Assembly: GCA_019232665.1 (NCBI GenBank)
Contig: JAFANN010000262.1
Location: forward strand, 1-34,447
DNA from: Caulobacteraceae bacterium
GTDB lineage: Bacteria; Pseudomonadota; Alphaproteobacteria; Caulobacterales; Caulobacteraceae
Reading direction: 5' to 3'
DNA: 34,447 nt
A program made the translations under genes and the position numbers. This document shows, piece after piece, positions 9,305 through 18,173 of this stretch (positions are counted from its first letter, which is position 1; each line of letters starts with the position of its first letter). The notes below the pieces were generated by a model. That model was not told where the DNA came from and searched no databases. It saw nothing but the letters and a program-made list of their open reading frames with translations.

Positions 9305-10242
9305 GCAGGCCCTCTCACGAAGGCGTCGGCTTCGTAGCCCTGGAAGAAAAGCATCGCGGTGAGGTCCGTGTGCTCGATGCGGGCCCTGGCCCGCTCAGCG
9401 ACGATCGGCTTGGCGCGATAGGCGACGCCAAGGCCCGCGGCCTCGATCATCGCCAGGTCGTTGGCGCCGTCGCCGATGGCCGCGGTCTGCGAGAGATCGA
9501 GCCCGAGCGCCGCCGCTTCCTCGACGAGCGCAGCCAGCTTCGCCTCGCGGCCCAGGATCGGCTGGGCCACCTCGCCCGACAGGCGCACGCCATCGTCGAT
9601 GAGCCGGTTCCCACGATGTGCGGCGAAGCCGGCCGCCGCCGAAACGCGGGAGGTGAAGAAGTCGAACCCGCCGGAGACGAGCACGCAGCGCGCGCCGTGC
9701 GCCGCCATGGTCCGCACCATGGTCTCCGCCCCGGGCTCGAGCCGCACGCGCTGGGCGTACACGTCCTCCAGCGCCCCCAGTCCAAGCCCGGCGAGCTTGG
9801 ACACCCGCTCGATCAGGGCGCCCTCGAATTGGATCTCTCCCGCCATGGCGCGCGCGGTGATTGCCGCGATCTCGGCCTTGAGGCCGGCGAAGTCGGCAAT
9901 TTCGTCCAGGCACTCGCAGCCGATGATCGTCGAATCCATGTCCGCGACCAGCAGGCGCTTCCTGCGATCCTCGGCGGGTTGGGCGCAGAAGTCCGCCGGC
10001 TGCCGCTCCAGGGCCCGCGCCGCGGCACGAGCGAGGTCCTGCGGGCTCTCGCCTTCGGTGAAGAGATCGATGGCGCCTTCGCCCAGCTGCTGCATGTCCA
10101 GCACCGGGTTTCCCGCGCCCGCGACGGCCTCCAGCCCATCGGCAAGGGCGACCTGCAAGGTTTCGAACTCGCGGCAGACGAGGGTGAGGACGAGGCGCAC
10201 GGCCGCGCTGCTTGGCCGATCGGGACGCCGGGCGCAAGCCAT
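9301..10242 (-). CDS. serB: Phosphoserine phosphatase
   Basis: SerB removes phosphate from L-phosphoserine, the last step of serine synthesis. The HAD catalytic motif is LLVADMDSTIIGCECLDEIADFAG (D101, D103), followed by VSGGFDFF and GDGANDLAMIEAAGLGVAY. The N-terminal ~90 residues form the regulatory-type domain seen in longer SerB proteins. The 1326-aa track ORF is a shadow fusion; the gene proper begins near 10242 (ATG, MACARRPDRP) or at the GTG at 10200 (VRLVLTLV). The ATG is weakly supported by an upstream CAGGG. It overlaps the second HAD gene by 4 bp. Confidence 0.95.
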   Translation of the reverse strand: MACARRPDRPSSAAVRLVLTLVCREFETLQVALADGLEAVAGAGNPVLDMQQLGEGAIDLFTEGESPQDLARAAARALERQPADFCAQPAEDRRKRLLVADMDSTIIGCECLDEIADFAGLKAEIAAITARAMAGEIQFEGALIERVSKLAGLGLGALEDVYAQRVRLEPGAETMVRTMAAHGARCVLVSGGFDFFTSRVSAAAGFAAHRGNRLIDDGVRLSGEVAQPILGREAKLAALVEEAAALGLDLSQTAAIGDGANDLAMIEAAGLGVAYRAKPIVAERARARIEHTDLTAMLFFQGYEADAFVRGPA

Positions 10243-10335
10243 CCCTGTCTGAGTCAGCCAGCTTGCGCGCCCTCGCCATTGCGGGGCATGGAGACCGGGA
10301 GAAGACGGGCGGACATCGCCCGCGGAGGAGACCGG

Positions 10336-11388
10336 ATGGCGCAGGACAGCGAGACAAGCGAGGCGATCCTCGATCCCGAGCTGCCGATCATCGATCCGCA
10401 CCATCACCTCTGGGACCGAAGAGGGGCGCCGCCCCCTGAAGGGCCGCCCCGCCACGGTTTCGAGGCCCTGCTGCGCCTCTCGCCACGTTACATGCTCGAC
10501 GAGCTCCTCGCGGACATGAAGCGCGGCCACAAGGTGTTCGCCACCGTCTACATGGAGTGCGGGTCCTTCTACCGGCAGGACGGGGACCCGGCGCTCCGTC
10601 CCGTCGGCGAGACGGAGATGGTCACCAGCATCGCCTCGGTCGGTGGCTCGGGTCAGTACGGACCGGTCAGCCCATGCGCCGGCATCGTCGGCCACGTGGA
10701 CCTCACCATCGGCGAACGCGCACGCCAGGTGCTCGAGACCCATGTCGCCCACGGCGAGGGTCGCTTCCGAGGCATCCGCCACAGCGCCTCGTCCGACGCT
10801 GACCCGGATGTCCTTGGCCCACTCGCCCGCCGCGCCCCCGGCCTCTATCGCGATGAGACATTCCGCAAAGGGTTCGCCCAACTCGAGCCCCTTGGCCTCT
10901 CCTTCGACGCCTGGCTGCTGGAGCCGCAACTGCCGGAACTCGTCGATCTTGCGCGGACCTTCCCCGGAACCACGATCGTCCTCGACCATGTCGGCACCCC
11001 GCTTGGGATCGGCGCCTACGCCGGCCGGCGAGGCGAGCGGTTCGACATCTGGCGCGGCGAGATCAAGGCGCTGGCGGAACTGCCCAACGTCCATGTGAAG
11101 GTCGGCGGCCTCGCCATGCCTTTCGCCGGCTTCGATTCCTTCATGAGCCAGCCGGCGGCCAGCTCGGAGCAGCTGGCGGAGGAATGGCGGCCCTACGTCG
11201 AGACCTGCATCGAGGCCTTTGGCCCGACCCGCTGCATGTTCGAGAGCAACTTCCCGGTCGACCTCGGCAGCTGCGCCTACGACGTCCTCTGGAACGCCTT
11301 CAAACGCCTCGCCGCCGGCGCATCCGACGACGAGAAGACCGCTCTCTTCAGCGACACCGCACGGCGCGTGTATCGCCTCGACATCTGA
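10336..11388 (+). CDS. Amidohydrolase family 2 (metal-dependent hydrolase)
   Basis: The 350-aa protein has the amidohydrolase-2 metal motif IIDPHHHLWD (H22-H24) near the N-terminus. The barrel continues with GHVDLTIG, GIRHS, TIVLDHVGTPLG and NVHVKVGGLAMP, and ends with RCMFESNFPVDLGSCAYDVLWNAFKRL, where the late catalytic Asp/Glu region sits. Relatives include 2-pyrone-4,6-dicarboxylate lactonase, L-fuconolactonase and decarboxylases. The ATG follows GGAGGAG at a good distance. It is followed 12 bp later by an acyl-CoA synthetase, so the two may act in one catabolic route. Exact substrate unknown. Confidence 0.9.
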   Translation: MAQDSETSEAILDPELPIIDPHHHLWDRRGAPPPEGPPRHGFEALLRLSPRYMLDELLADMKRGHKVFATVYMECGSFYRQDGDPALRPVGETEMVTSIASVGGSGQYGPVSPCAGIVGHVDLTIGERARQVLETHVAHGEGRFRGIRHSASSDADPDVLGPLARRAPGLYRDETFRKGFAQLEPLGLSFDAWLLEPQLPELVDLARTFPGTTIVLDHVGTPLGIGAYAGRRGERFDIWRGEIKALAELPNVHVKVGGLAMPFAGFDSFMSQPAASSEQLAEEWRPYVETCIEAFGPTRCMFESNFPVDLGSCAYDVLWNAFKRLAAGASDDEKTALFSDTARRVYRLDI

Positions 11389-11400
11389 CGGAAGGACCTC

Positions 11401-13101
11401 ATGCACTACAAGGAGTTGAAGACCGCCTGGGCCGAGCTTACCGCGGTCGGCGCGCCGTTCGAGATCGTGCGTACGCCAATCCGCGGGATCGACACCCTGA
11501 CCTACAAGAACGCCATACCGACGGTGCGGGAGCTGTGGCTTTCGACCAAGGCTTTCGCCGAGCGCGAATACCTCATCTATGGCGAAGAGCGGCTGACCTA
11601 CGCCCAGGCGCACGCCCACGTGGACGCGATCGCCGCCTGGCTCGTCGCGCAGGGCGTGAAGCCGCGCGACCGCGTGGCGATCTCCATGCGCAACTACCCC
11701 GAGTGGCTGCTGGTCTACTGGGCCTGCGTGTCGATGGGCGTGGCCGTCGTTGGCATGAACGCCTGGTGGGTCGGCGAGGAGATCGATTACGCCCTCAAGG
11801 ACTCCGATCCCAAGGTCATCTTCTGCGATCGAGAGCGCCTGGCGCGGCTGGTCGAGCGGCCAGCCGGCTCGATAAAGGCGAAGATCGTCGCCACGCGTGT
11901 CGATGAGCTCCCCCCTGGCGTGATCGCCTGGACGCAAGTGATCGCCACGCCCGGAACGCTTCCCAAGGTCGACGTCGACCCCGATGACGACGCCTGCATC
12001 TTCTACACCTCGGGCACCACGGGCTTCCCTAAGGGCGCGCAGCTGACACACCGGGGCTGCATCTCGAACCTGATGAGCATGATGTTCTCGGGCCAGGTGC
12101 AGGCTCTCGCCACGTCCCGCGCGACCGGCGTGCCAATCGACCCGAACGTCGCCCCGCCGATCCCGGCGGCCCTGCTCACCACGCCGCTGTTCCACGTCAC
12201 CGCCAACAACTGCGGCGCCTACGCCTCGACGGCGGCGGGCGGGAAGCTGGTGCTGATGTACCGCTGGGACCCCAAGGTCGCCCTCGAGCTCATCGAGAAG
12301 GAGCGAGTGACGGGCATGAGCGGCGTGCCGGTGATGTCGCGCGAGCTGATCAGCCATCCGGACTTCGCCAAGCACGACCTGTCGAGCCTGATGTCCCTGG
12401 GCGGCGGCGGCGCGCAGCTCCCGCCGGACCTCGTGCACAAGATCGACCAGACCGTCGCCACCGCGCGCCCCAACACCGGCTACGGCATGACCGAGACCTG
12501 CGGGATCATCACCGCGGTGGCGGCCGACTTCTTTGTCGACAAGCCGTCCAGCGCCGGCCCTGCCATGCCGGACTTCGAGACCATGTGCGTGGACGACGAC
12601 GGCAAGCCCGTGCCCGCCGGCGAACTTGGAGAGTTGTGGGTGCGCGGCGCCCAGGTGATCAAGGGCTACATCAACCGCCCCGAAGCCACGGCCGAAACGA
12701 TCACCGACGGCTGGCTGCACACCGGCGACGTCGCCAGGGTTGACGAGGACGGCTTCATCTTCATCGTCGACCGCAAGAAGGACATGGTCCTGCGCGGTGG
12801 CGAGAACGTCTACTGCGCCGAAGTGGAGGCGGCCTTCTACCGTCACGAGTCCGTCGCCGAGGTCTGCGTGTTCGGCGTCGCCGACGAACGCCTTGGGGAA
12901 GAAGTCGCCGCGGCGGTGGTCTTGCGGGACGGCCACGCGGTCGGCGCGGAGATCCTGCGCACCCACTGCGCGGGGATCATGGCCAAGCACAAGATCCCCC
13001 GATACCTCTGGCTGCTGTCGGACCCTCTGCCGCGCAACGCCAGCGGAAAGTTCCTCAAGCGCGAGCTGCGCCAGACTCTCGCCCTGACCGACGCGTTGTG
13101 A
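11401..13101 (+). CDS. AMP-dependent acyl-CoA synthetase / fatty-acid-CoA ligase family
   Basis: The 566-aa enzyme has the ANL-family motifs: the phosphate loop [41 protein letters not shown], the adenylate-binding [39 protein letters not shown], and the C-terminal lysine motif [11 protein letters not shown]. It activates a carboxylic acid as acyl-AMP and transfers it to CoA. ATG with GGAAGG 5' of it. It lies between the amidohydrolase and mtnA on the same strand with gaps of 12 and 10 bp, so it is probably co-transcribed with both. The acid substrate cannot be read from sequence. Confidence 0.94.
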   Translation: MHYKELKTAWAELTAVGAPFEIVRTPIRGIDTLTYKNAIPTVRELWLSTKAFAEREYLIYGEERLTYAQAHAHVDAIAAWLVAQGVKPRDRVAISMRNYPEWLLVYWACVSMGVAVVGMNAWWVGEEIDYALKDSDPKVIFCDRERLARLVERPAGSIKAKIVATRVDELPPGVIAWTQVIATPGTLPKVDVDPDDDACIFYTSGTTGFPKGAQLTHRGCISNLMSMMFSGQVQALATSRATGVPIDPNVAPPIPAALLTTPLFHVTANNCGAYASTAAGGKLVLMYRWDPKVALELIEKERVTGMSGVPVMSRELISHPDFAKHDLSSLMSLGGGGAQLPPDLVHKIDQTVATARPNTGYGMTETCGIITAVAADFFVDKPSSAGPAMPDFETMCVDDDGKPVPAGELGELWVRGAQVIKGYINRPEATAETITDGWLHTGDVARVDEDGFIFIVDRKKDMVLRGGENVYCAEVEAAFYRHESVAEVCVFGVADERLGEEVAAAVVLRDGHAVGAEILRTHCAGIMAKHKIPRYLWLLSDPLPRNASGKFLKRELRQTLALTDAL

Positions 13102-13111
13102 CGCGACGGCC

Positions 13112-14194
13112 ATGCTGATCGACGGCCAGCCCACGCGGACGATCTGGCCGACTCCCGATGGGGCCGTGGAGATTCTCGACCAGACGCGTCTTCCCCATCG
13201 CGTGGAGACGGTGCGCCTCACGAATGTCGAGGACGCCGTGCGCGCCATCGCCGACATGCAGGTGCGGGGCGCGCCCCTCATCGGCGTGACTGCGGCCTAT
13301 GGCATGGCGCTGGCCGCCGGCGCCGATCCGGCGGACGAGGCCCTCGCGTCGGCCCGAGCCAGGCTCGCCGCGAGCCGGCCGACCGCCGTCAATCTGGCGT
13401 GGGCGCTGGAGCGGATAGGCCGCGTGCTGGCCGATCTGCCGCCCGCTCACCGCGAAGCCGCCGCTTGGGCTGAGGCCGCGGCGATGGCCGAAGAGGACGT
13501 CGCGGCCTGCCGCGCGATCGGAGAACACGGCGCCGACCTCATCGCCGAGGCGGCGGCGCGCAAGGGCGGCGGACCGGTCAATGTCCTCACCCACTGTAAC
13601 GCCGGCTGGCTGGCCACTGTGGACTGGGGGACGGCCCTCGCGCCGATCTACGTCGCCCAGGAGCGCGGGATCGAGGTGCATGTCTGGGTGGACGAGACGC
13701 GCCCGCGCAATCAGGGCGCCGCCCTCACCGCCTTCGAGCTTGGCCAGCAGGGGATCGCCCACACCATCGTGGTCGACAATGCCGGCGGCCACCTGATGCA
13801 GCATGGCATGGTGGACCTGTGCGTGGTCGGCGCCGACCGCGTGACCTCGACCGGCGACGCCGCCAACAAGATCGGCACTTACCTCAAGGCGCTGGCGGCG
13901 CGTGACAGCGGCGTGCCGTTCTTCGTCGCCGCGCCATCTTCGACCATCGACTGGAGCTTGACCGACGGGGTCGCGCAGATACCGATTGAGCAGCGCGACG
14001 CGCGTGAGGTCACCCACCTGTGGGGCTCGCTGGAAGATGGATCCCTGAGCTGGGTCCGGGTGGCTTCGCCAGGCAGCGCAGCGGCGAACTACGCCTTCGA
14101 TGTCACACCCGCCCGGCTGATCACGGCGATCGTCACGGAGCGCGGGCGGGTCGCGGCGAGCGCGGAACCGCTGCGGACCCTTTTCGACCGCTAG
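13112..14194 (+). CDS. mtnA: S-methyl-5-thioribose-1-phosphate isomerase (methionine salvage)
   Basis: The 360-aa protein isomerises methylthioribose-1-phosphate to methylthioribulose-1-phosphate in methionine salvage. It has [26 protein letters not shown] with the catalytic C162, [18 protein letters not shown], and [24 protein letters not shown] with the catalytic D242. It starts 10 bp after the acyl-CoA synthetase stop. No other methionine-salvage gene is in the window, so the operon neighbours do not explain its role. A strong GC-rich stem-loop follows 19 bp after its stop. Confidence 0.97.
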   Translation: MLIDGQPTRTIWPTPDGAVEILDQTRLPHRVETVRLTNVEDAVRAIADMQVRGAPLIGVTAAYGMALAAGADPADEALASARARLAASRPTAVNLAWALERIGRVLADLPPAHREAAAWAEAAAMAEEDVAACRAIGEHGADLIAEAAARKGGGPVNVLTHCNAGWLATVDWGTALAPIYVAQERGIEVHVWVDETRPRNQGAALTAFELGQQGIAHTIVVDNAGGHLMQHGMVDLCVVGADRVTSTGDAANKIGTYLKALAARDSGVPFFVAAPSSTIDWSLTDGVAQIPIEQRDAREVTHLWGSLEDGSLSWVRVASPGSAAANYAFDVTPARLITAIVTERGRVAASAEPLRTLFDR

Positions 14195-14213
14195 AAATCC
14201 GAACGAGGAGAGT

Positions 14214-14269
14214 GGGTGGGGGTGCGAGGGGTCGGAGCGGGCTCACCTCGCCAACGCCTTCCCCCACCC
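14214..14269 (+). terminator. Nested stem-loop after mtnA
   Basis: Three nested complementary pairs are visible: GGGTGGGGG (14214-14222) with CCCCCACCC (14261-14269), GCGAGG (14224-14229) with CCTCGC (14246-14251), and GAGC with GCTC in between. It begins 19 bp after the mtnA stop, so a termination or mRNA-end-protection role is likely. There is no T-run after it, so it is not a classical intrinsic terminator. Confidence 0.5.
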
Positions 14270-14394
14270 AGTTCCGCGATGCGGAACGCAGCCTCGCCAT
14301 CCATGGGCGCGGCATACCTCGTGCTCTGGTGCGCGCCTCCACGGACTGTACACCACTGAGTCAAGCCGCCTCAAACAAGTTGAACCGGCCCTGA

Positions 14395-14580
14395 CCCGAT
14401 ATAGATCGTCTTCGACGTCTAAGGTCGAATTAAGACCGTACGGTACTTGGCAGTAGGTTATTTTGTGACATCAAATAACAATCTTCGCTGTAAGGTGTAA
14501 GCAGTTTGTCCCTCAATTACTCTAAACGAACCGCAGAATTATTGAGAAATTGAGAGAATTGCTACTTACAGCGCGAACAA
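14395..14580. other. AT-rich intergenic island with inverted repeat
   Basis: This stretch between the convergent mtnA and nrdA genes is clearly richer in A/T than the rest of the window. It contains a 10-bp perfect palindrome ACCGTACGGT (14435-14444), a 9-bp inverted repeat CGCTGTAAG (14486-14494) / CTTACAGCG (14565-14573), and CTCAAT/ATTGAG between those arms. I see no credible ORF. It could encode a small structured RNA, bind a protein, or be a remnant of foreign DNA. Confidence 0.45.
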
Positions 14581-14623
14581 CGCCAATTCCGCACCGGGAC
14601 GGGTGTTCACACTGAGAGTTCGC

Positions 14624-14645
14624 CGCCTGCCGTCACTGGCAGGCG
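14624..14645 (-). terminator. Hairpin spanning the nrdA stop codon
   Basis: CGCCTGCC (14624-14631) and GGCAGGCG (14638-14645) form an 8-bp perfect stem whose 6-base loop contains the nrdA TGA. The right arm therefore encodes part of the essential C-terminal cysteine tail. No T-run follows on the minus strand, so it may protect the 3' end or pause ribosomes rather than terminate transcription. Confidence 0.4.
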
Positions 14646-16531
14646 AGGCACTCCTCGTAGTCGGTGCGCGCCTCGGCGGCGGCCTTGGCCGCTGCGCCTG
14701 CGCCGCCGGCGAAGGCCGCGCGCTGAACCGACTTGGAGCGCAGGTAGTAGAGGCTCTTCATGCCCCGCTCCCACGCCTGCCAGTGCAGCATGTGCAGGTC
14801 CCACTTATCGACGTCGCCGGGCAGGAAGATGTTGACCGACTGCGACTGGCAGACGTCGGGCGTGCGGTCGGCCGCAAGGTCGATCACCCAACGCTGGTCG
14901 ATCTCGAAGGCCGTCTTGAACACGTCCTTCTCCTGATCGGTCAGGAAGTCGAGGTGCTGCACCGAGCCCTCGTTCTCCAGGATCGACGCCCACACCTCGC
15001 TGGTGTCGCGCCCCTTCGCCTGCAGCACGCGCTCCAGATACGGATTGCGCACGGCGAAGGAGCCGGAGAGCGTCTTGTGCGTGTAGACGTTGGCCGGGAT
15101 CGGCTCGATGCCGGCGCTCGTGCCGCCGCAGATGATCGAGATCGAGGCGGTCGGGGCGATCGCCAGCTTGTGGCTGAAGCGCTCCATCACGTCCCGTTCG
15201 GCGGCGTCAGGGCACGCGCCCCGCTCTTCGGCCAGGGTTTTGCTGGCGGCGTCGCAGGCGCGGCGCAGGTGCTTGAAGATGCGCATGTTCCAGCTCTTCG
15301 CCAGGGCGCTCTCGAACGGCACGTTCTGGCCCTGCAGGAAGCTGTGGAAGCCCATCAGCCCCAGTCCCACCGACCGCTCCCGCGCTGCCGCATAGGCCGC
15401 CGCCGTCATTTCAGCCGGAGCACGGTCGATGAAGTCCTGCAGGACGTTGTCGAGGAAGCGCATGACGTCCTCGATGAAGGTCGGGTGGTCGCGCCACTCG
15501 AGGAACATCTCGGCGTTGACCGAGGAGAGGCAGCAGACCGCGGTGCGCTCGACGCCCCGGTGGTCCGGCCCAGAGTGCAGCATGATTTCCGAGCAGAGGT
15601 TCGATTGCCGCACCCTCAGGCCCAGCTCCCGCTGGTGCTTGGGCATGGCGCGATTCACCGCGTCGGAGAAGATGACGTAGGGCTCGCCGGTCTGCAGCCG
15701 CAGCTCCAGCAGCTTCTGCCACAGGGCGCGGGCGTCGACCGTGCGCACCGCCTCGCCAGTCTTGGGCGAACGCAGGGCGAAGGGCGCGCCGTCCCGCACC
15801 GCTTCCATGAACTCGTCGGTGACCGACACGCCATGGTGCAGGTTCAGCGACTTGCGGTTGAAGTCGCCGGAAGGTTTGCGGATTTCGAGGAACTCCTCGA
15901 TCTCCGGGTGGTGGATGTCGACATAGACCGCCGCCGAGCCTCGGCGCAGGGAGCCCTGGCTGATGGCGAGCGTGAGGCTGTCCATCACCCGGATGAAGGG
16001 GATGATGCCGCTGGTCTGGCCCGAGCCCTTCACCTTTTCGCCGATCGAGCGGACGCCGCCCCAGTAGGTGCCGATCCCCCCGCCGTTGGCTGCCAGCCAC
16101 ACGTTCTGGTTCCAGGTGCCGACGATGCTTTCCAGCGAGTCGCCGACCGCGTTGAGGAAGCAGGAGATCGGCAGGCCCCGGTTGGCGCCGCCATTGGACA
16201 GCACCGGCGTGGAGGGCATGAACCACAGCTTGGAGATGTAGTCGTAGATCCGCTGGGCGTGGTCCGCATCGTCGGCGAACGCGGTCGCCACGCGGGCGAA
16301 CATGTCCTGGTACGACTCACCCGGGAGGAGGTAGCGGTCCTCCAGCGTGGTGCGGCCGAAGTCGGTGAGCAGGGCGTCGCGCGAGCGGTCGATCTCGACC
16401 TTGCGCACGAGCGTCAGGCTCGGTCGTTCGACCGGTTTTGGGCGCACCTGGCGCGGCTGTGAGATCTGATCCTGAATCGCGTGCGACGTGTTCATCCCGA
16501 GCCCCGACCGTACTTTCTGCGAGGAGCCCAT
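14633..16531 (-). CDS. nrdA: Class I ribonucleoside-diphosphate reductase, alpha subunit
   Basis: The 632-aa protein is the catalytic subunit that makes deoxyribonucleotides. It has LPISCFLNAVGDS with an active-site cysteine, SNLCSEIML (the N-x-C-x-E motif with the thiyl-radical cysteine), the glycine-rich ANGGGIGTYWGGVRSIGEKV, the tyrosine pair in SLYYLRSKSVQ for radical transfer, and the C-terminal redox shuttle ECLACQ. It is shorter than E. coli NrdA (about 760 aa), and I see no N-terminal ATP-cone, which normally senses ATP/dATP. The 16531 ATG has GAGG upstream; ATG at 16495 is an alternative. The partner nrdB is not adjacent. It is divergent from the M17 peptidase gene and convergent with mtnA. 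Confidence 0.97.
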   Translation of the reverse strand: MGSSQKVRSGLGMNTSHAIQDQISQPRQVRPKPVERPSLTLVRKVEIDRSRDALLTDFGRTTLEDRYLLPGESYQDMFARVATAFADDADHAQRIYDYISKLWFMPSTPVLSNGGANRGLPISCFLNAVGDSLESIVGTWNQNVWLAANGGGIGTYWGGVRSIGEKVKGSGQTSGIIPFIRVMDSLTLAISQGSLRRGSAAVYVDIHHPEIEEFLEIRKPSGDFNRKSLNLHHGVSVTDEFMEAVRDGAPFALRSPKTGEAVRTVDARALWQKLLELRLQTGEPYVIFSDAVNRAMPKHQRELGLRVRQSNLCSEIMLHSGPDHRGVERTAVCCLSSVNAEMFLEWRDHPTFIEDVMRFLDNVLQDFIDRAPAEMTAAAYAAARERSVGLGLMGFHSFLQGQNVPFESALAKSWNMRIFKHLRRACDAASKTLAEERGACPDAAERDVMERFSHKLAIAPTASISIICGGTSAGIEPIPANVYTHKTLSGSFAVRNPYLERVLQAKGRDTSEVWASILENEGSVQHLDFLTDQEKDVFKTAFEIDQRWVIDLAADRTPDVCQSQSVNIFLPGDVDKWDLHMLHWQAWERGMKSLYYLRSKSVQRAAFAGGAGAAAKAAAEARTDYEECLACQ

Positions 16532-16784
16532 TTGGCGTCGCCTCGCTAAATTACGACTAAATCTTGTGGGCGGAACGTCCGCCCCGCCCTACATATGGGG
16601 ACACAGACCCCGAAAAGCGTCAACGGGCGCCGGGGTTTGGCGACAGTTTTTTTTGGTTGATGAAACCTTAACCGCAGGGCGCCAGGGTGGCGCTCCCGAT
16701 CGCTTGCGGACGGTCGGAGTCGTTGCGGCAGCGCAGGGTCGGTCGTAAGGGAATCCGCTCGCCGAAGGCCAAGCGGACGGAGCG
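16532..16784. promoter_or_regulatory. Divergent nrdA / aminopeptidase control region
   Basis: The 253-bp gap contains a GC-rich inverted repeat GGGCGGA-ACG-TCCGCCC (16568-16584), the near-palindrome CCCTACATATGGGG, ACCCCG/CGGGGT (16607-16612/16631-16636), and a run of eight T (16647-16654). Read toward nrdA it includes TTGACGC near 16622, which matches the -35 of Caulobacter housekeeping promoters, but I could not find a matching -10 at proper spacing. No clear NrdR box was recognised. The aminopeptidase ATG has GGAG upstream. Confidence 0.4.
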
Positions 16785-18173
16785 ATGTCAGAGGTCAATC
16801 TCCCGTCGGATCACGAGCCTTCGATCCCGATCCGCCTGTTCAGCCAGGCGGACTGGAGACTCAACGCCCAGGAGCTCAGTCCGCCCGCGCGGGCGGCGGC
16901 GACGCAGGTCAAGTTCGCCGGAAAATCGGGCGACCTCGCGGTTGTCAGAGGCGACGACGGCGAGGCCCAGGAAGTGCTCTTCGGCCTTGGCGAGGGACCG
17001 GCGGCGCCGGCCTTCCGTGGTCTGGCGGCCAAACTGCCGCCAGGGGACTACCGGCTCGACGGCGAGGCGCGCGGCGACGGCGCCGACCTCGCCCTGGCCT
17101 GGGCCCAGGGGGCCTACCGCTTCGACCGGTACAAGCGCGATCGGGGCGATCCGCCGCCGCGCCTGGTGACTCCGAGCGGCGCGGATGCGAACCGCGTGCG
17201 CGTCCTCGCCCACGCCTGCGCCCTCGCCCGAGACATGGTCAACACGCCGGCCAACGACATGGGGCCGCTGCAGATCGAGACGATCGCCCGCGAGATCGCC
17301 CACCAGCACGGGGCGCAGATCGAGGTGGTGACCGGGGACGCCCTGCTCGAGGCCGGCTATCCGGCGGTCCACGCGGTCGGACGGGCCGCCGTGGCCCATC
17401 GCGCGCCGCGGATGATCGAGATCACCTGGGGTGAGGCGGGCGCGCCTGTCGTGGCCGTGGTCGGCAAGGGCGTGGTGTTCGACACCGGCGGCCTCGATCT
17501 GAAGCCTTCGGCCGGCATGCGGCTGATGAAGAAGGACATGGGCGGCGCCGCCCACGCCCTCGCCCTGGGTCGGATGATCATGGGCCTGCGCCTGCCGGTG
17601 CGCCTGGTCGTGCTGGTCCCGGTGGTGGAGAACGCCGTCTCCGGCGACGCCATGCGGCCCGGGGACGTGCTGGCCTCGCGGCGCGGCCTCTCGATCGAGG
17701 TGGGCAACACCGACGCGGAGGGCCGTCTGATCCTTGCCGACGCACTTGCGCGGGCGGCGGAGCTGACGCCCAGCCTCACCATCGACATGGCGACCCTGAC
17801 CGGGGCGGCGCGGGTGGCGCTGGGGCCGCACGTCATCCCCTTCTACACCGATGACGACGATCTCGCCGGCGAGATCGCGGAAGGCTCGCTCGCCGCAAAC
17901 GACCCGCTCTGGCGCATGCCGCTGTGGGACGGCTACGCCGCCTCCCTGGATAGCGACGTCGCTGACCTCAAGAACGACCCGGACGGCTGGGCGCAGGCCG
18001 GGTCGGTCACTGCGGCGCTCTTCCTCAAGCGCTTTGCGCCGGTCGGGCCGTGGGTCCACCTGGACATCTTCGCCTGGAATCCGCGCTCTCGACCCGGCGC
18101 GCCGGTAGGGGCGGAAGCCCAGTCCATCCTCGCCCTCCTCCACATGCTCGAGCGGCGGTTCGCGAAGGCGTGA
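16785..18173 (+). CDS. M17-family leucyl aminopeptidase
   Basis: The 462-aa protein is a cytosolic two-metal aminopeptidase. The N-terminal ~130 residues are the variable M17 domain. The catalytic domain has VGKGVVFDTGGLDLKPSAGMRLMKKDMGG (metal-binding K228, D233, D251) and the signature NTDAEGRLILADAL (308-320). It removes N-terminal residues from peptides. No signal peptide is present. Its last codon overlaps the GTG of the NlpC/P60 gene (GTGA), so the pair is translationally coupled. This suggests a joint role in breaking down peptides, possibly those released from cell-wall turnover; the latter is inference. Confidence 0.95.
   Translation: MSEVNLPSDHEPSIPIRLFSQADWRLNAQELSPPARAAATQVKFAGKSGDLAVVRGDDGEAQEVLFGLGEGPAAPAFRGLAAKLPPGDYRLDGEARGDGADLALAWAQGAYRFDRYKRDRGDPPPRLVTPSGADANRVRVLAHACALARDMVNTPANDMGPLQIETIAREIAHQHGAQIEVVTGDALLEAGYPAVHAVGRAAVAHRAPRMIEITWGEAGAPVVAVVGKGVVFDTGGLDLKPSAGMRLMKKDMGGAAHALALGRMIMGLRLPVRLVVLVPVVENAVSGDAMRPGDVLASRRGLSIEVGNTDAEGRLILADALARAAELTPSLTIDMATLTGAARVALGPHVIPFYTDDDDLAGEIAEGSLAANDPLWRMPLWDGYAASLDSDVADLKNDPDGWAQAGSVTAALFLKRFAPVGPWVHLDIFAWNPRSRPGAPVGAEAQSILALLHMLERRFAKA

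Noticed and set aside
9301-13281. 1326-aa minus-strand ORF
   Set aside because: Only its last ~313 codons (serB) are real; the rest is antisense to the amidohydrolase and acyl-CoA synthetase and has the His/Arg/Gly-rich composition of a GC-driven shadow frame.
14603-16462. 619-aa plus-strand ORF
   Set aside because: Antisense to nrdA, whose catalytic motifs are unmistakable.
16532-16784. NrdR box or cobalamin riboswitch upstream of nrdA
   Set aside because: No paired NrdR-like boxes could be recognised, and the enzyme is class I, which does not need cobalamin.
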